From Pseudocalidococcus sp964653145 (GTDB taxonomy: Bacteria > Cyanobacteriota > Cyanobacteriia > Thermosynechococcales > Thermosynechococcaceae): a DNA stretch of 64,000 nt. The stretch spans positions 10,498 to 74,497 of the forward strand of contig CAZZCG010000018.1 of NCBI GenBank assembly GCA_964653145.1, read 5' to 3'. The translations under genes were made by a program, and so were the position numbers. Below, in pieces: positions 44,732-54,408 of this stretch (position 1 is the first letter of the stretch; each line of letters opens with the position of its first letter). The notes under the pieces were generated by a model, which worked only from the letters and a program-made list of their open reading frames with translations, had not been told where the DNA came from and did no database searches.

Positions 44732-44941
44732 AAACCTCCAGCGGTTAAGCTCTGGGCTCGAAACTTCCTGCTTAAACCTCCAACGGTCAAGCTCTGGGCT
44801 CGAAACTTCCTGCTCAAACCTCCAACGGTCAAGCTCTGGGCTCAAAACTTCCTGCTCAAACCTCCAACGGTCAAGCTCTGGGCTCGAAACTTCCTGCTCA
44901 AACCTCCAACGGTCAAGCTCTAGGCTCAAAACTTCCTGGTT
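44732..44941. repeat. Tandem array, five exact 42-bp units
   Basis: Units begin with AAACCTCC at 44732, 44774, 44816, 44858 and 44900, so the period is exactly 42 bp, with only a few substitutions. Each unit is made of two related 21-bp halves. The array sits in the 253-bp gap between the pentapeptide-repeat gene and the AmpG-like gene, both on the minus strand, and has no stop in two frames. Confidence 0.93.
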
Positions 44942-44967
44942 CAACATTGATTGTTCAACCCATCCCA

Positions 44968-46257
44968 TCATGTGCCGGGTCGGGGGAGCGGGGGTTCCTC
45001 ATCACCAGTCCAGGGGGCAAAAAAGGGTAACAAGCCCAGGGCCGGTAGGGCTGCCCCCAGGGTCAAGAGAAAAAATCCCGGCCAACCCAAAACCTCAGCC
45101 CAACGCCCCGCCGGTGCTGTAAAAATGTCGCGACTCACGGCAAATAAACTGGACAGCAAGGCATATTGGGTCGCTGAAAACCTGGGATTACAGAGGCTCA
45201 TTAAAAAGGCCGTCAACGCCGCCACCCCTAAGCCGCCACAAAAGTTATCCACATTGATCGCCAAAATCATTAAGCCATAACTCTGACCGGCCTGGGCCAA
45301 AGCAAAGTAGGCCAAATTGCTTAGGGCCTGGAAAACACCCAAGATATACAGGGAGCGATGAATGCCCACTTGGCTGATCACTGAGCCGCCCACTAATACG
45401 CCCACTATTGTTGCCACCAGGCCCATGCCCCCCTGCCAGGCCCCAATCTCCGTTTGACTAAAGCCAGTTTTGAGAAGAAAAGGCGTCACCATATTGCCAA
45501 TCAAGGCATCCCCGTAGCGATAGAAGCAGACAAAAAGCAAAATAATTGCCGCCTTCCCCCAACCAAACCGCTGAAAAAAGTCTTGGAACGGCAACACCAC
45601 TGCATCCTTCAAACTCTGGGGGGCTGGAATATCGGCGTGGGGTTCCTTGGCCCAGAGGGTTGTCCCTACTGCAATGAGCATTAACCCAGAAATAATTAAA
45701 TACACCTGGGGCCAGGGCAATTGATCCGCCAAAATCAGGGCCGCCGATCCCGTCACCAATAGGGCAATCCGATAGCCAAGGACATACACCCCAACCCCAG
45801 CACCCATTTCCGCTTCTTCTAAAACATCGGTGCGATAGGCATCCACAGCAATATCTTGGCTGGCACTCAAAAAGGCAATCACCAGAGCATTGATCGCCAA
45901 CAGTCTTAGGCCCACTGCCGGATTTTGGAACGACATGGCCGCAATTGCCAACAGCAAAAGCACTTGGATAATCAGCAACCAACCGCGCCGCCGCCCTAAA
46001 AATGGTGGGACATAGCGATCCAACGCCGGGGACCAAACGAATTTCAGGGAATAGGGTAAGCCGACTAAGCTAAACAGGCCAATGGCAGTTAAATCCACAT
46101 TTTCCTTGGTCATCCAGGCCTGGAGGGTGCGACTGGTGAGAAAAAAGGGCAAGCCTGAGGCAAACCCCATCAACAGCAACACCGCCATCTTTTGGCTTTC
46201 AAAAACCTTAATTGCTGACCCCAAGGCCTGGAGTGGATTCAACCCAGATTTGCCCAT
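44968..46257 (-). CDS. AmpG-like MFS permease
   Basis: A 429-aa polytopic membrane protein of about 12 helices in the AmpG/PAT branch of the major facilitator superfamily. The N-terminal half shows GFASGLPFFLTSRTLQAWM and GLPYSLKFVWSPALDRYVPP, followed by ASQDIAVDAYRTDVL, all typical of AmpG muropeptide (anhydro-muropeptide) importers. It starts 27 bp after the coaX stop on the same strand. Muropeptide recycling is family knowledge, not shown here. Confidence 0.85.
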   Translation of the reverse strand: MGKSGLNPLQALGSAIKVFESQKMAVLLLMGFASGLPFFLTSRTLQAWMTKENVDLTAIGLFSLVGLPYSLKFVWSPALDRYVPPFLGRRRGWLLIIQVLLLLAIAAMSFQNPAVGLRLLAINALVIAFLSASQDIAVDAYRTDVLEEAEMGAGVGVYVLGYRIALLVTGSAALILADQLPWPQVYLIISGLMLIAVGTTLWAKEPHADIPAPQSLKDAVVLPFQDFFQRFGWGKAAIILLFVCFYRYGDALIGNMVTPFLLKTGFSQTEIGAWQGGMGLVATIVGVLVGGSVISQVGIHRSLYILGVFQALSNLAYFALAQAGQSYGLMILAINVDNFCGGLGVAALTAFLMSLCNPRFSATQYALLSSLFAVSRDIFTAPAGRWAEVLGWPGFFLLTLGAALPALGLLPFFAPWTGDEEPPLPRPGT

Positions 46258-46284
46258 GTCCCTTCCCCACTGATTTCGCCTCTA

Positions 46285-47079
46285 TCATCCCCCAGGCCTG
46301 GGCATAACTCCAAGGTGGCGATTTCGGACTGCGGCAATTCCCCCCAAAATTACCTGAGGCTCCCAACGGCAAAGGGCGGCAAGGGCCGGGGCCTGGTTTT
46401 GTCGCACCCCATCCCATAGTAATTTTCCAGATCCCCCGGTAAACACCAGTTGACTTTGGGGATAGTGATGGAGCCAATCCGCAATAAAGTCCTTCACCCC
46501 AGCCAGCACTGTATAAAAAATCCCGCTTTGGATGGCAGTCACCGTATCAAGACCCCAACGGACGGGTACACACTCTGGCGCATATTCAATCTTGGGCAGG
46601 GCGGCGGTTTTTTCCCGTAAGCTGCTGGCCATTAACCCCAGGCCTGGCAGGATTGCTCCCCCCCGAAACGTTTGGTTCCCATCAACCCCAGTAATGGTCA
46701 GAGCCGTCCCCCCATCGATTAACAACAGCGGCCCCCCAGACTGCGAATAGGCCCCCCAGGCCGCCAACGCCCGATCAATTCCCAAGGTGGCGTAACAATT
46801 AGCGAGGGGAACGTCAGCCAGGGTGATCTGATGCAGGTGGGGATAGGTCAGCCATTGGGCCGTTGCAGCGGGGACAACACTGGCCAACCACAGCTCCAGA
46901 CCCCCCTCGGACGCGAACACATGGGGAAATTGCTTGAAATCAAAGGGCTCCTCGGGGTGAGGTGTATCCCAGGCCTGGAGAAGCTGATGCCCACGAAATT
47001 TGCCCCAATGGTAATGGGTATTGCCAATGGCCAAAGCTAGCCAAGGTGTTCGGGCCGGGTCATTGTCGGAGCAGGGCAA
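46285..47079 (-). CDS. coaX: Type III pantothenate kinase
   Basis: First step of coenzyme A synthesis, phosphorylating pantothenate. The 264-aa protein has the type III ASKHA signatures: ALAIGNTHYHWGKF (phosphate 1), GIDRALAAWGA, LLIDGGTALTITGVD (phosphate 2), FRGGAILPGLGLM and a C-terminal VFTGGSGK. It opens with a TTG start, and no upstream ATG in frame fits. The ampG-like gene follows closely. Confidence 0.92.
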   Translation of the reverse strand: MPCSDNDPARTPWLALAIGNTHYHWGKFRGHQLLQAWDTPHPEEPFDFKQFPHVFASEGGLELWLASVVPAATAQWLTYPHLHQITLADVPLANCYATLGIDRALAAWGAYSQSGGPLLLIDGGTALTITGVDGNQTFRGGAILPGLGLMASSLREKTAALPKIEYAPECVPVRWGLDTVTAIQSGIFYTVLAGVKDFIADWLHHYPQSQLVFTGGSGKLLWDGVRQNQAPALAALCRWEPQVILGGIAAVRNRHLGVMPRPGG

Positions 47080-47225
47080 GGGGTAGGGCCGGGTCAGAGG
47101 GAGGGTATCGATGGCTATTCTAGTTTTAAAGTCCTTGTCCTCAAACGGGAACCAGAGAAGTGCCGCAAAAAAGGGGTTCCCCAGAAATTATCCAGCCATT
47201 GGGTCATCCGGGGAGGGGACTGAAC

Positions 47226-50200
47226 CTAGCGTTCGACTGGAATTGCTTCAGCAGGAAGGCAAGGTTGGATTTGGCCGGGGGGTTGGGGAGACTTTTGCCA
47301 GTTCAGAATCAGCCGATAGGCCGCCGGAATGTAGTACAGGGCGAGCACCGTTGCGCCACCTAATCCTCCAGAAATGGCAATCGCTAAGGGGGGCCAAAAT
47401 CCCGTGGCATCGATCATCAGGGGAACAAAACCAATAATGGTCGTGACGGTGGTGGCAATCACATGGCGGGTGGCCTGAAACACCACATCTTGCATGGCTT
47501 TGGGTTGTCCAGTCCTGGCCTGGGGATGTTCCCGTAATGCCGCCAGCACCACAATCGAGTCGTTGATCGCCAGGCCCATTAAGCCCAAGGTTCCCAGAAT
47601 CGCCGTGAAACCAAAGATCGAACCAAAAACCTTTAACGCCAAAGCCGCCAACCCCACGGACAAAAATGCGACGGTGCCAATCAATGCCGCCAGGCCAAAG
47701 GAATTAAAGGACAACACCAGAATCGCCGTCATTAAAATCGCCAGGATACCAACGGTTGAAAGTAAGTTACCCACCGCAGTCCCTTGGGCATCCGCTTCGC
47801 CGCCATAGTCCAAACGGTATCCAGGGGGAAGTTGCCAATCTGAGGTTGCGAGACGTTGTTGTAACTCAGTCAAAATGCGGCTGGGGAGTGTGCCGGCTTC
47901 AATAAATCCCTGAACAATGTTGATCCGTTGCCCGTTACGGCGATCAATATTGGCGATGTCGGCAACCAATTCCAAAGAACCGAGGCTATCTAAGGGTAAT
48001 GGGCCTGTGGGCGTGACGATTTCCAGGGAACTGATGCGATTCAGATCTCCTTGGTCTTCCATGGGCAGACGGACACGTACTGGAATATCTCGCATTCCCG
48101 TCATGATTGAACCCCCTGTCACGCCTGTCAGAGCTGCATCCAGTTGTGCGGCAATGGTTTGAGGTTCCAGGCCAACCCGTTGAGCTTGTACTTGGTCAAC
48201 ATTGATCGCTAGCTTGGGTAGGGCTTCAGTCAGAGTCGTGCGGGTATGGGTGACGTTGGCAATTTGCACCAGTTGCGCCTGGAGTTGTTCGCCTAGTTGC
48301 CGCAGTTGGGTTAAGTCAGGCCCATAGAGCCGGATTTCGATGGGGGCATCAAAGGGGGGCCCTTGCTCCAGTTGTTTAACTAAGACACGGGCCTGGGGAA
48401 ATTCACGATTAAATTGAGCTTGCAGGTCTCGGATCGTTTGGGGAATGTGATCGGTGGTCTTCAGTTGGACAATTCCCTGGGCAAAATTCTGAGCATTGCG
48501 GCGGTTCTCGATGACGTTATAGAAAAAGATCGGCGCACTCCGACCGAGAAACCAATGAACATCTGTCACATCGGGATGATTCAACACAAGCTCTCTGGAC
48601 TGGATGGCTTGGGTTTGGGTAGCGGTTAGCGGGGCCTGGGTGGGGAGTTCTAGCTGAATCTGCACCTGATCTCGATTCGTGGGTGGGAAAAACTGTTGGG
48701 GCAACGTGGGAAATACAGCAAACCCCAATATCGGCAAGATCAAGGCCAGGCCAACGCCTAACCACGGCCGCCGAATCACGACTCCTAAACTCCAGTAGTA
48801 GCGTCGAGCCAGGCCAGGTAAGGATAATCCTTGTTGCCACCAGGCCCCTCCTTCTGGAAGCGGATGCCAATTATGGAGTCGCCCCACTAAGGCTGCAATC
48901 ACCGTAAACGACAGCGCCAACGAACTGAGCAAAGCCAGAATCACAGTCAAGCCAATCGTGCCAATAAATTCACCGGTACTGCCCGGAGATGTAGCAATCG
49001 GAACAAAGGCCAATACCGTTGTTAGGGTGGAGGCTAACAGAGGCACAAATAAATGACGAACTGTTTCGCCCACGGCCTGGCTGGGTTGTTGATTCCCATT
49101 GAGGCGGCTTTGGACTTCATCCACAACAATGATGGCGTTATCAATCAGTAACCCGAGGGCAATAATCAGGCCAGTGACTGACATTTGATGCAGCGGCACC
49201 CCCAGGCCTTGCATCGCTCCAAACACCATCAACGTGGTCAACGGTAAGGCGAGGCCCACCAACAGTGCTGACTTCCAGCCCAACATCACCAAAGAAACAC
49301 CAATGACTAAGAAAGAGCCACTGATGAGATTACCCACGACCCCATTCAGCCGGGCCTGGACGTACTGACTTTGATCCAAAATCACTTGCAGTTCTAGACC
49401 GCGGGGAAGTTCCTGCTCAAACGTGGTTAAGACTTGCTTAGCCTGGGTTGCCCACAGATCCACCCGTGTCCCTGATTCAACTTTGGCTGCCATTACAATC
49501 GCTGGTTTTCCACCAATAATCGCCAGTTCATTGGGTGGGTCTTGGGTGGCCTGGGTGACGTTGGCAATGGCGCCGAGGTTGGTAACTTGACCATCGGTTC
49601 CAATTTGGATCGGAATGGCCCGAATTTGCTCCAGGGAGTTGAGATTACTATTGACCTCCAGCAGAAGCTCATTGTCTGAGTCACGATAGGTTCCGGCGGC
49701 CACTTTGGCATCACTGGCGGCAATTTGGTTGGCCAGGCCCTGGGCAGTTAACCCAAGACGTACCAGTTCTGTCGGGACAATATCTACCCGAATTTCTTCG
49801 TCCGGTTCACCAAAAATTTCGACTTTTTCAGTCCCAGGAATGGCCCGAATGCGGTCTTCTAAGGTTTCAACTAGTCGGCTCAAGATGCTGTAGTTGGGTG
49901 GTTCCGCCAATGTCCAGGCCAGACCGATGATCAAACTATTGGCTTTGGTGGAGCTATCAGCATATTCGGGAGTTGAGGCCGCCGCGGGTAATTCGGGAAT
50001 GGCATCGTCAACTTTGCTGCGAACTTTCGCCCAGGCAGGGTCAACATTGGTAATCGTGTCTTGCAGCTCAACAGTAACGACGGAAATTCCGGTACTGGAT
50101 GTAGAGCGCAGGGACTTGACTTCGGCCAACTCAAACAGCCGCTCTTCAATTTTTTTCGTGACTAGGGTTTCGACTCGCTCTGGGGTGGCGCCGGGCAAAA

Positions 50201-50342
50201 AGGTGGTGATTCGGGCAAAGCGTTGGACAATTTCTGGATCTTCAAGACGGGGCAAGGTGAAAAAGGCTGATAATCCCCAAACCAGGATCAACAGCAGCGT
50301 TAAAAGAAGCAGTTGCCGATTGCGATAAAACAAACGATCCAT
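47226..50342 (-). CDS. RND efflux transporter permease (AcrB/MexB superfamily)
   Basis: A 1038-aa inner-membrane proton-driven exporter with about 12 transmembrane segments in two repeats, each with a large periplasmic loop. The RND signatures are GVPLHQMSVTGLIIALGLLIDNAIIVVDE in the first repeat and LGLMGLAINDSIVVLA in the second. It starts 44 bp after the membrane-fusion protein gene on the same strand. The substrate is not evident; the pair resembles multidrug or metal-ion efflux systems without an encoded outer-membrane channel. Confidence 0.93.
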   Translation of the reverse strand: MDRLFYRNRQLLLLTLLLILVWGLSAFFTLPRLEDPEIVQRFARITTFLPGATPERVETLVTKKIEERLFELAEVKSLRSTSSTGISVVTVELQDTITNVDPAWAKVRSKVDDAIPELPAAASTPEYADSSTKANSLIIGLAWTLAEPPNYSILSRLVETLEDRIRAIPGTEKVEIFGEPDEEIRVDIVPTELVRLGLTAQGLANQIAASDAKVAAGTYRDSDNELLLEVNSNLNSLEQIRAIPIQIGTDGQVTNLGAIANVTQATQDPPNELAIIGGKPAIVMAAKVESGTRVDLWATQAKQVLTTFEQELPRGLELQVILDQSQYVQARLNGVVGNLISGSFLVIGVSLVMLGWKSALLVGLALPLTTLMVFGAMQGLGVPLHQMSVTGLIIALGLLIDNAIIVVDEVQSRLNGNQQPSQAVGETVRHLFVPLLASTLTTVLAFVPIATSPGSTGEFIGTIGLTVILALLSSLALSFTVIAALVGRLHNWHPLPEGGAWWQQGLSLPGLARRYYWSLGVVIRRPWLGVGLALILPILGFAVFPTLPQQFFPPTNRDQVQIQLELPTQAPLTATQTQAIQSRELVLNHPDVTDVHWFLGRSAPIFFYNVIENRRNAQNFAQGIVQLKTTDHIPQTIRDLQAQFNREFPQARVLVKQLEQGPPFDAPIEIRLYGPDLTQLRQLGEQLQAQLVQIANVTHTRTTLTEALPKLAINVDQVQAQRVGLEPQTIAAQLDAALTGVTGGSIMTGMRDIPVRVRLPMEDQGDLNRISSLEIVTPTGPLPLDSLGSLELVADIANIDRRNGQRINIVQGFIEAGTLPSRILTELQQRLATSDWQLPPGYRLDYGGEADAQGTAVGNLLSTVGILAILMTAILVLSFNSFGLAALIGTVAFLSVGLAALALKVFGSIFGFTAILGTLGLMGLAINDSIVVLAALREHPQARTGQPKAMQDVVFQATRHVIATTVTTIIGFVPLMIDATGFWPPLAIAISGGLGGATVLALYYIPAAYRLILNWQKSPQPPGQIQPCLPAEAIPVER

Positions 50343-50386
50343 AGGGGTATCCAGCGAATGGGCACAGTTCAGAATCTTTGAGGACT

Positions 50387-51724
50387 TTAGGGCTTAAGAA
50401 TTTCGACGGTCTGACCCGGTACGAGCCGATGAACACCACTGGCCACAACCTGATCTCCCCCTTGGATGAGGCCTGTAACAAAAACCTTTTCCCCGGCGGT
50501 ATGGAGAATTTGGACGGGTTGACGGGTGACGGTGGTTTGCTTGGATTCAGATTGATTCGTGACATAGACCCCCCATAGGCCAGAGTCTGCCTGTACCAAG
50601 GCCTGGGAGGGGAGCCAAATGCCGCGAGTATTTTCGGTTTGCTCAATCCGTAGCCGGGCAGTTTGGCCAAAGGTCAATGGTGTTGCGGATGTTTCTAACT
50701 TCAGTACGGCGGTAACAGTACGACTGGTGGCTTCAAGGGTGGGTAATAGGGCTGTTAATTTCGCTGGATAGATCACCCCACCGACATCCACCGGATAGTT
50801 ACGACCCAAGACCAGAGTCTCTGCCACTTCAATAGGCATCCCAATCCGCGCTTCTGGGACACGTCCCTCCACCAATTCCAAAATCGGTTGCCCATTACTA
50901 ACGACGACCCCTTCATCCAAAAGCCGCTTGGCAATTCGGCCGGAAAAGGGAGCTTTCAGAATGGCTTTGGATTGTTCAATGTCGATGGACTGAATATTCG
51001 CTTCCAGTTGTTGGATCGTGGCCTGCTGAGCGGCAATTTTTTCTGGGCGTGTCCCTGCCAGTAATTCATCTAAGACACTCTGGGCCTGGCGCATCCGGTT
51101 TTGTAAAGCTCCCAGGCCAAAGGCTTGCTGATCCAGTTCTTCCCGTGAAATTGCCCCCTGTTCATACAAATTAGCCCGCCGATCTCGTTGTGCTTTGGCC
51201 AAGGCCACCTGTTGTTCTAGATCCTGAACCGCGGCTCGAGCTGCTGCAATGGCCTGGGGACGGGCACCATTTTTGAGTTCCTGGAATACGGCCTGGGCTT
51301 GGGCTTTCTGGGCGATGAGTTGCTGTTTCTGACTGGCTAAACTGCGGGTATCCAAGCGCGCTAAGGGTTGCCCTGCGTAAACGGGATCTCCTTCCTGCAC
51401 CAGAATTGTCACCACTTGCCCGGCCTGTTCAAACCCCAAAGCACTGCTGCGTTGCGACACGATTTCCCCTGCGTATTCTCGCTCCAAACTCAAGGCATTC
51501 ACCGGATTAACGATCAGCACTTCAACGGGTAAACCAGGGGATTCCGCGTTAAGTGGAGTTGTAGATCGCCAATGCCAGACCCCCAGGCCCAGAACTAAGG
51601 GAATGACTGTCAGGGGCATTAACCAACGGCGCGACCGAAGTTTAGCAGGGAGGTTTTCCCCAGGATTGGGCTGAATTTCTTCATAAACATGGGGTTCAGG
51701 TAGAGGCAGGGCGGGGTGTTTCAT
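50387..51724 (-). CDS. RND efflux membrane-fusion protein (HlyD/AcrA family)
   Basis: A 445-aa periplasmic adaptor anchored by an N-terminal hydrophobic segment (LMPLTVIPLVLGLGVWHW). A lipoyl/barrel-sandwich half (GQVVTILVQEGDPVYAGQPLARLD) is followed by a long coiled-coil hairpin, and the second lipoyl half IQSIDIEQSKAILKAPFSGRIAKRLLDEGVVV completes the fold. The C-terminal beta-barrel ends SGVHRLVPGQTVEI. The ATG at 51724 is used; an upstream GTG at 51763 lies within the operator. Divergent from the PadR regulator. Confidence 0.92.
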   Translation of the reverse strand: MKHPALPLPEPHVYEEIQPNPGENLPAKLRSRRWLMPLTVIPLVLGLGVWHWRSTTPLNAESPGLPVEVLIVNPVNALSLEREYAGEIVSQRSSALGFEQAGQVVTILVQEGDPVYAGQPLARLDTRSLASQKQQLIAQKAQAQAVFQELKNGARPQAIAAARAAVQDLEQQVALAKAQRDRRANLYEQGAISREELDQQAFGLGALQNRMRQAQSVLDELLAGTRPEKIAAQQATIQQLEANIQSIDIEQSKAILKAPFSGRIAKRLLDEGVVVSNGQPILELVEGRVPEARIGMPIEVAETLVLGRNYPVDVGGVIYPAKLTALLPTLEATSRTVTAVLKLETSATPLTFGQTARLRIEQTENTRGIWLPSQALVQADSGLWGVYVTNQSESKQTTVTRQPVQILHTAGEKVFVTGLIQGGDQVVASGVHRLVPGQTVEILKP

Positions 51725-51763
51725 AGCAAGCCAAAGGAGGGGAAGTAATAGACAATCAGACAC

Positions 51764-51830
51764 TATTCAACTAAGCGATATACAAAATGTTGAATAATTA
51801 CTTCACAGGTTATACTCAAAAAGTTGAATA
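51764..51830. promoter_or_regulatory. Candidate PadR operator, three 8-bp half-sites
   Basis: TATTCAAC (51764-51771) and its complement GTTGAATA occur at 51789-51796 and again at 51823-51830. The first two form an inverted repeat with 17 bases between; the third is a direct copy 34 bp further on. They lie between the divergent efflux operon and the padR-like gene, where an autorepressed PadR would be expected to bind. Confidence 0.65.
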
Positions 51831-51858
51831 TGTCAATCCGTTTTCTCGGGTGAGTTCC

Positions 51859-52404
51859 ATGGCCTTGGCCCACACAATTTTGGCGTTGCTCTCGGATCAA
51901 GATTCCCGTAGTGGGTACGACCTCTCCAAGGCGTTTGAGGAAATGGTTGGGTGTTATTGGCAGGCCAGTCAGCAGCAGATCTATCGAGAACTGGGCAAAA
52001 TGGAGCAGGCCGGTTGGGTAGTGCATGAAACAATTCCCCAGGAGGGGCGGCCAGACAAGAAGCTTTATCACATCACTGAAACAGGCCAGGCCGAGTTAGT
52101 CCGCTGGTATCAAGCCCCCTCTGAGCCGGCCCCGATTCGAGAAGATTTGCTGGTTAAGGTTTTAGCTGCACCCTATGTCCCTCAAGAGTATTTACTGACT
52201 GAACTGAATCACCGCCGTCAAGTCCATGTTGCCAAGTTAGAGCGGTATCACGAAAAGGAGGCCTGGTTTAAATCGTTCCCAGAACTCTCAGTTGCGCAAA
52301 AGTTCCAGTATTTAACCCTGCGTCGCGGCATTCGTTACGAGCTGGCCTGGATTGATTGGTGTGATGAAGTCTTGGAGTCTCTTGAAACACAAGATCAGAT
52401 TTGA
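51859..52404 (+). CDS. PadR-family transcriptional regulator
   Basis: A 181-aa winged-helix protein from the ATG at 51859 (MALAHTILALLSDQDSRSGYDLSKAFEE). The PadR N-terminal fold is clear, with the wing GWVVHETIPQEGRPDKKLYHIT, and a C-terminal helical dimerisation domain follows. An in-frame upstream extension to 51787 runs through the operator repeats and is not favoured. It is divergent from an HlyD-RND efflux operon and probably represses it until a ligand binds. Confidence 0.9.
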   Translation: MALAHTILALLSDQDSRSGYDLSKAFEEMVGCYWQASQQQIYRELGKMEQAGWVVHETIPQEGRPDKKLYHITETGQAELVRWYQAPSEPAPIREDLLVKVLAAPYVPQEYLLTELNHRRQVHVAKLERYHEKEAWFKSFPELSVAQKFQYLTLRRGIRYELAWIDWCDEVLESLETQDQI

Positions 52405-52537
52405 AACCCCCGACAATTGCTACTTTTTGTATCTCATTACCTTTGGCAGACACAACTGGAGGATTGCCGGATGTACCGTAAAGCTCTACCAACTCCCACT
52501 AAGAGCTACTTAGTCCACTCCAGGCCATATCGGATTA

Positions 52538-53047
52538 TTACTCTGAATCGAGAGAAGAATGATGTTGACGTTGGTAGCGACGAACAATTTCTCGCTCCGG
52601 ATCAACTCCCGCAAACGTTGGCGGTAACCAGACCCGAACCACCAGTAAAGTTGCCATCACCAGTAAAAAAGCACAGGCCGAAAGCACATGACTCCAGGGC
52701 ACTTCCAAGACTCCCCGGACAATGACTTCTCGCAGGACTGAGACAATTGCCACTTCCACTGCAACCCCAATTGAAACCCGTTGCTCCTGTAGGTAAATAA
52801 TCAACAGCCGGAATAGTTCCACCAAAATCAACAAAAGTAAGATATCCGCTGTGACATTGGGAAAGTCCAAGGGTGGCAGTAAAGATATAAACATCTCCCG
52901 CAATTCCAGCACCATAAAACTGAACAGGCCAATGCACAGGGAAATCACAATTAAATCTTGAATGGTCTCCAAAAACACAACAATTCCACGCCGACTCAGC
53001 CAACTGATCGGAAACGATGCATTTTTATCAATCGGTTGCTTTACCAT
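52538..53047 (-). CDS. PsiE-like phosphate-starvation membrane protein
   Basis: A 169-aa membrane protein with four hydrophobic segments (LIVISLCIGLFSFMVLELREMF, then ADILLLLILVELFRLLIIYLQE, a third around VAIVSVLREVIVRG and a fourth HVLSACAFLLVMATLLVV). The pattern and R/E positions fit the PsiE family, whose function is still unclear beyond phosphate-starvation induction in enterobacteria. The ATG at 53047 is preferred over a TTG two codons earlier. Confidence 0.78.
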   Translation of the reverse strand: MVKQPIDKNASFPISWLSRRGIVVFLETIQDLIVISLCIGLFSFMVLELREMFISLLPPLDFPNVTADILLLLILVELFRLLIIYLQEQRVSIGVAVEVAIVSVLREVIVRGVLEVPWSHVLSACAFLLVMATLLVVRVWLPPTFAGVDPEREIVRRYQRQHHSSLDSE

Positions 53048-53366
53048 AGTCAAGTCTCACTGGGTCTTGGGAAAAGGGGAAGTAAAACACAACAGTTCAG
53101 CAGATGATTCAATTAAAGTTTATTTAGACTTATAGGTCGAGTAGATTTGAATTAAAATAGCTAATCAAATTCATGAGGAAAACAAGGCTAATTCTGCCTA
53201 ACAGGGCACTCCTGGCCTGGATGTCATTGAAGAATTAGTCCTGGTTAGTGAGATAGTCTCTCCATACACAACAAACAGTTTTGGATTGGGGACTACCTAT
53301 CTTGCTACTTTGCAAGTGGGCTGACTTGTAAACTGTGCCAGTGAGTTAGATGAGAGTTCTTGGGGA
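53048..53366. other. Intergenic region downstream of moxR-like gene
   Basis: About 320 bp between the end of the MoxR-like gene and the start of psiE-like, both minus strand. It is AT-rich and should contain the psiE promoter. No RNA gene or terminator is clear. Confidence 0.3.
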
Positions 53367-54275
53367 TTAGGGAACGGCTACGGTTTCTAAAAGCTCTTGG
53401 ATCAGGGCCTGGTTGTTGCGGCCACCCGTGGTAATCAACCGATGACTGAGAACATGGGGCGCTAAATATTTCACATCATCAGGAATCGCATAATCTCGTC
53501 CGTCTAAGTAGGCCAAGGCCTGGGCAGTGCGATAGAGAACCACCGTCCCCCGCGGACTCACCCCCAAGGTAATTGTCTCCAAATCCCGAGTTGCCCGCAC
53601 TAGGGCCAAAATGTATTTCTGGAGCGGATCTTCCACACGAACCTGCACCACTTGGCGGCGTAATTCCTGAATATCCTCAAGGGACAAACAGGGTTCTAGG
53701 GTGGAGACGGACTCCCCAGTTTGCAGTCGTTGGAGCATTTGCAGTTCTTCCGTTTCTGCTGGGTAGCCCAAACTCAAAGCCAGGGCAAACCGATCCAACT
53801 GAGCTTCCGGCAGTGGGAAAGTGCCTTGATATTCCACGGGGTTTTGGGTCGCAATGACAAAAAACGGCTGCGGCAAATCATGGGTCACACCATCAATCGT
53901 GGCCTGGGTTTCTTCCATGACTTCAAGCAGGGCCGATTGGGTGCGGGGTGTGGCCCTGTTGACTTCATCGACTAAAAGAATGTTGGTAAAAACGGGGCCT
54001 GGGCGAAATTCAAAGCTGGCGGTTTGGGGATTCCAGATATTTGTCCCGGTTAAGTCAGTGGGCAATAGATCCGGTGTGCATTGAATTCGATGAAACTGTC
54101 CCGCGACAGAACGAGCTAGGGACTTGGCCAAAAGAGTTTTCCCGACCCCCGGCACATCCTCCAACAAAACATGGCCCTGGGCAAGGATGGCCACCATGAC
54201 GAGGCGAATTGCATCCTGTTTGCCGACCATGACGTGATTGAGGTTATCTAAAAGCCGACTGAGGGGTTCACGCAT
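53367..54275 (-). CDS. MoxR-family AAA+ ATPase
   Basis: A 302-aa AAA+ protein of the MoxR class, chaperone-like ATPases that assist assembly of metalloprotein or cell-envelope complexes. Walker A is GVGKTLLAKSLA (near residue 43), Walker B is ILLVDEVNRA and the second region has QSALLEVMEE, with sensor FFVIATQNPVE. The usual partner gene, a DUF58/von Willebrand A protein, is not adjacent; the upstream gene encodes a phosphodiester glycosidase. Confidence 0.93.
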   Translation of the reverse strand: MREPLSRLLDNLNHVMVGKQDAIRLVMVAILAQGHVLLEDVPGVGKTLLAKSLARSVAGQFHRIQCTPDLLPTDLTGTNIWNPQTASFEFRPGPVFTNILLVDEVNRATPRTQSALLEVMEETQATIDGVTHDLPQPFFVIATQNPVEYQGTFPLPEAQLDRFALALSLGYPAETEELQMLQRLQTGESVSTLEPCLSLEDIQELRRQVVQVRVEDPLQKYILALVRATRDLETITLGVSPRGTVVLYRTAQALAYLDGRDYAIPDDVKYLAPHVLSHRLITTGGRNNQALIQELLETVAVP

Positions 54276-54408
54276 ACAAGTAGTTCAGGGGGGGGAGCAG
54301 TTTTTGATAAAGATTCCAGGGGCAAACATGGTTAGGCTGGAGGCCAGTGCCCATTCATTCCTAGCATCAAAATCCAGTCGCTACAACTTAAATTGGAGGT
54401 ATCGCAGC

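Noticed and set aside
44640..45122. Plus-strand 160-codon frame across the 42-bp array
   Set aside because: It is a by-product of the tandem repeat (14-residue units) and overlaps the AmpG-like and pentapeptide-repeat genes in antisense; no ribosome site.
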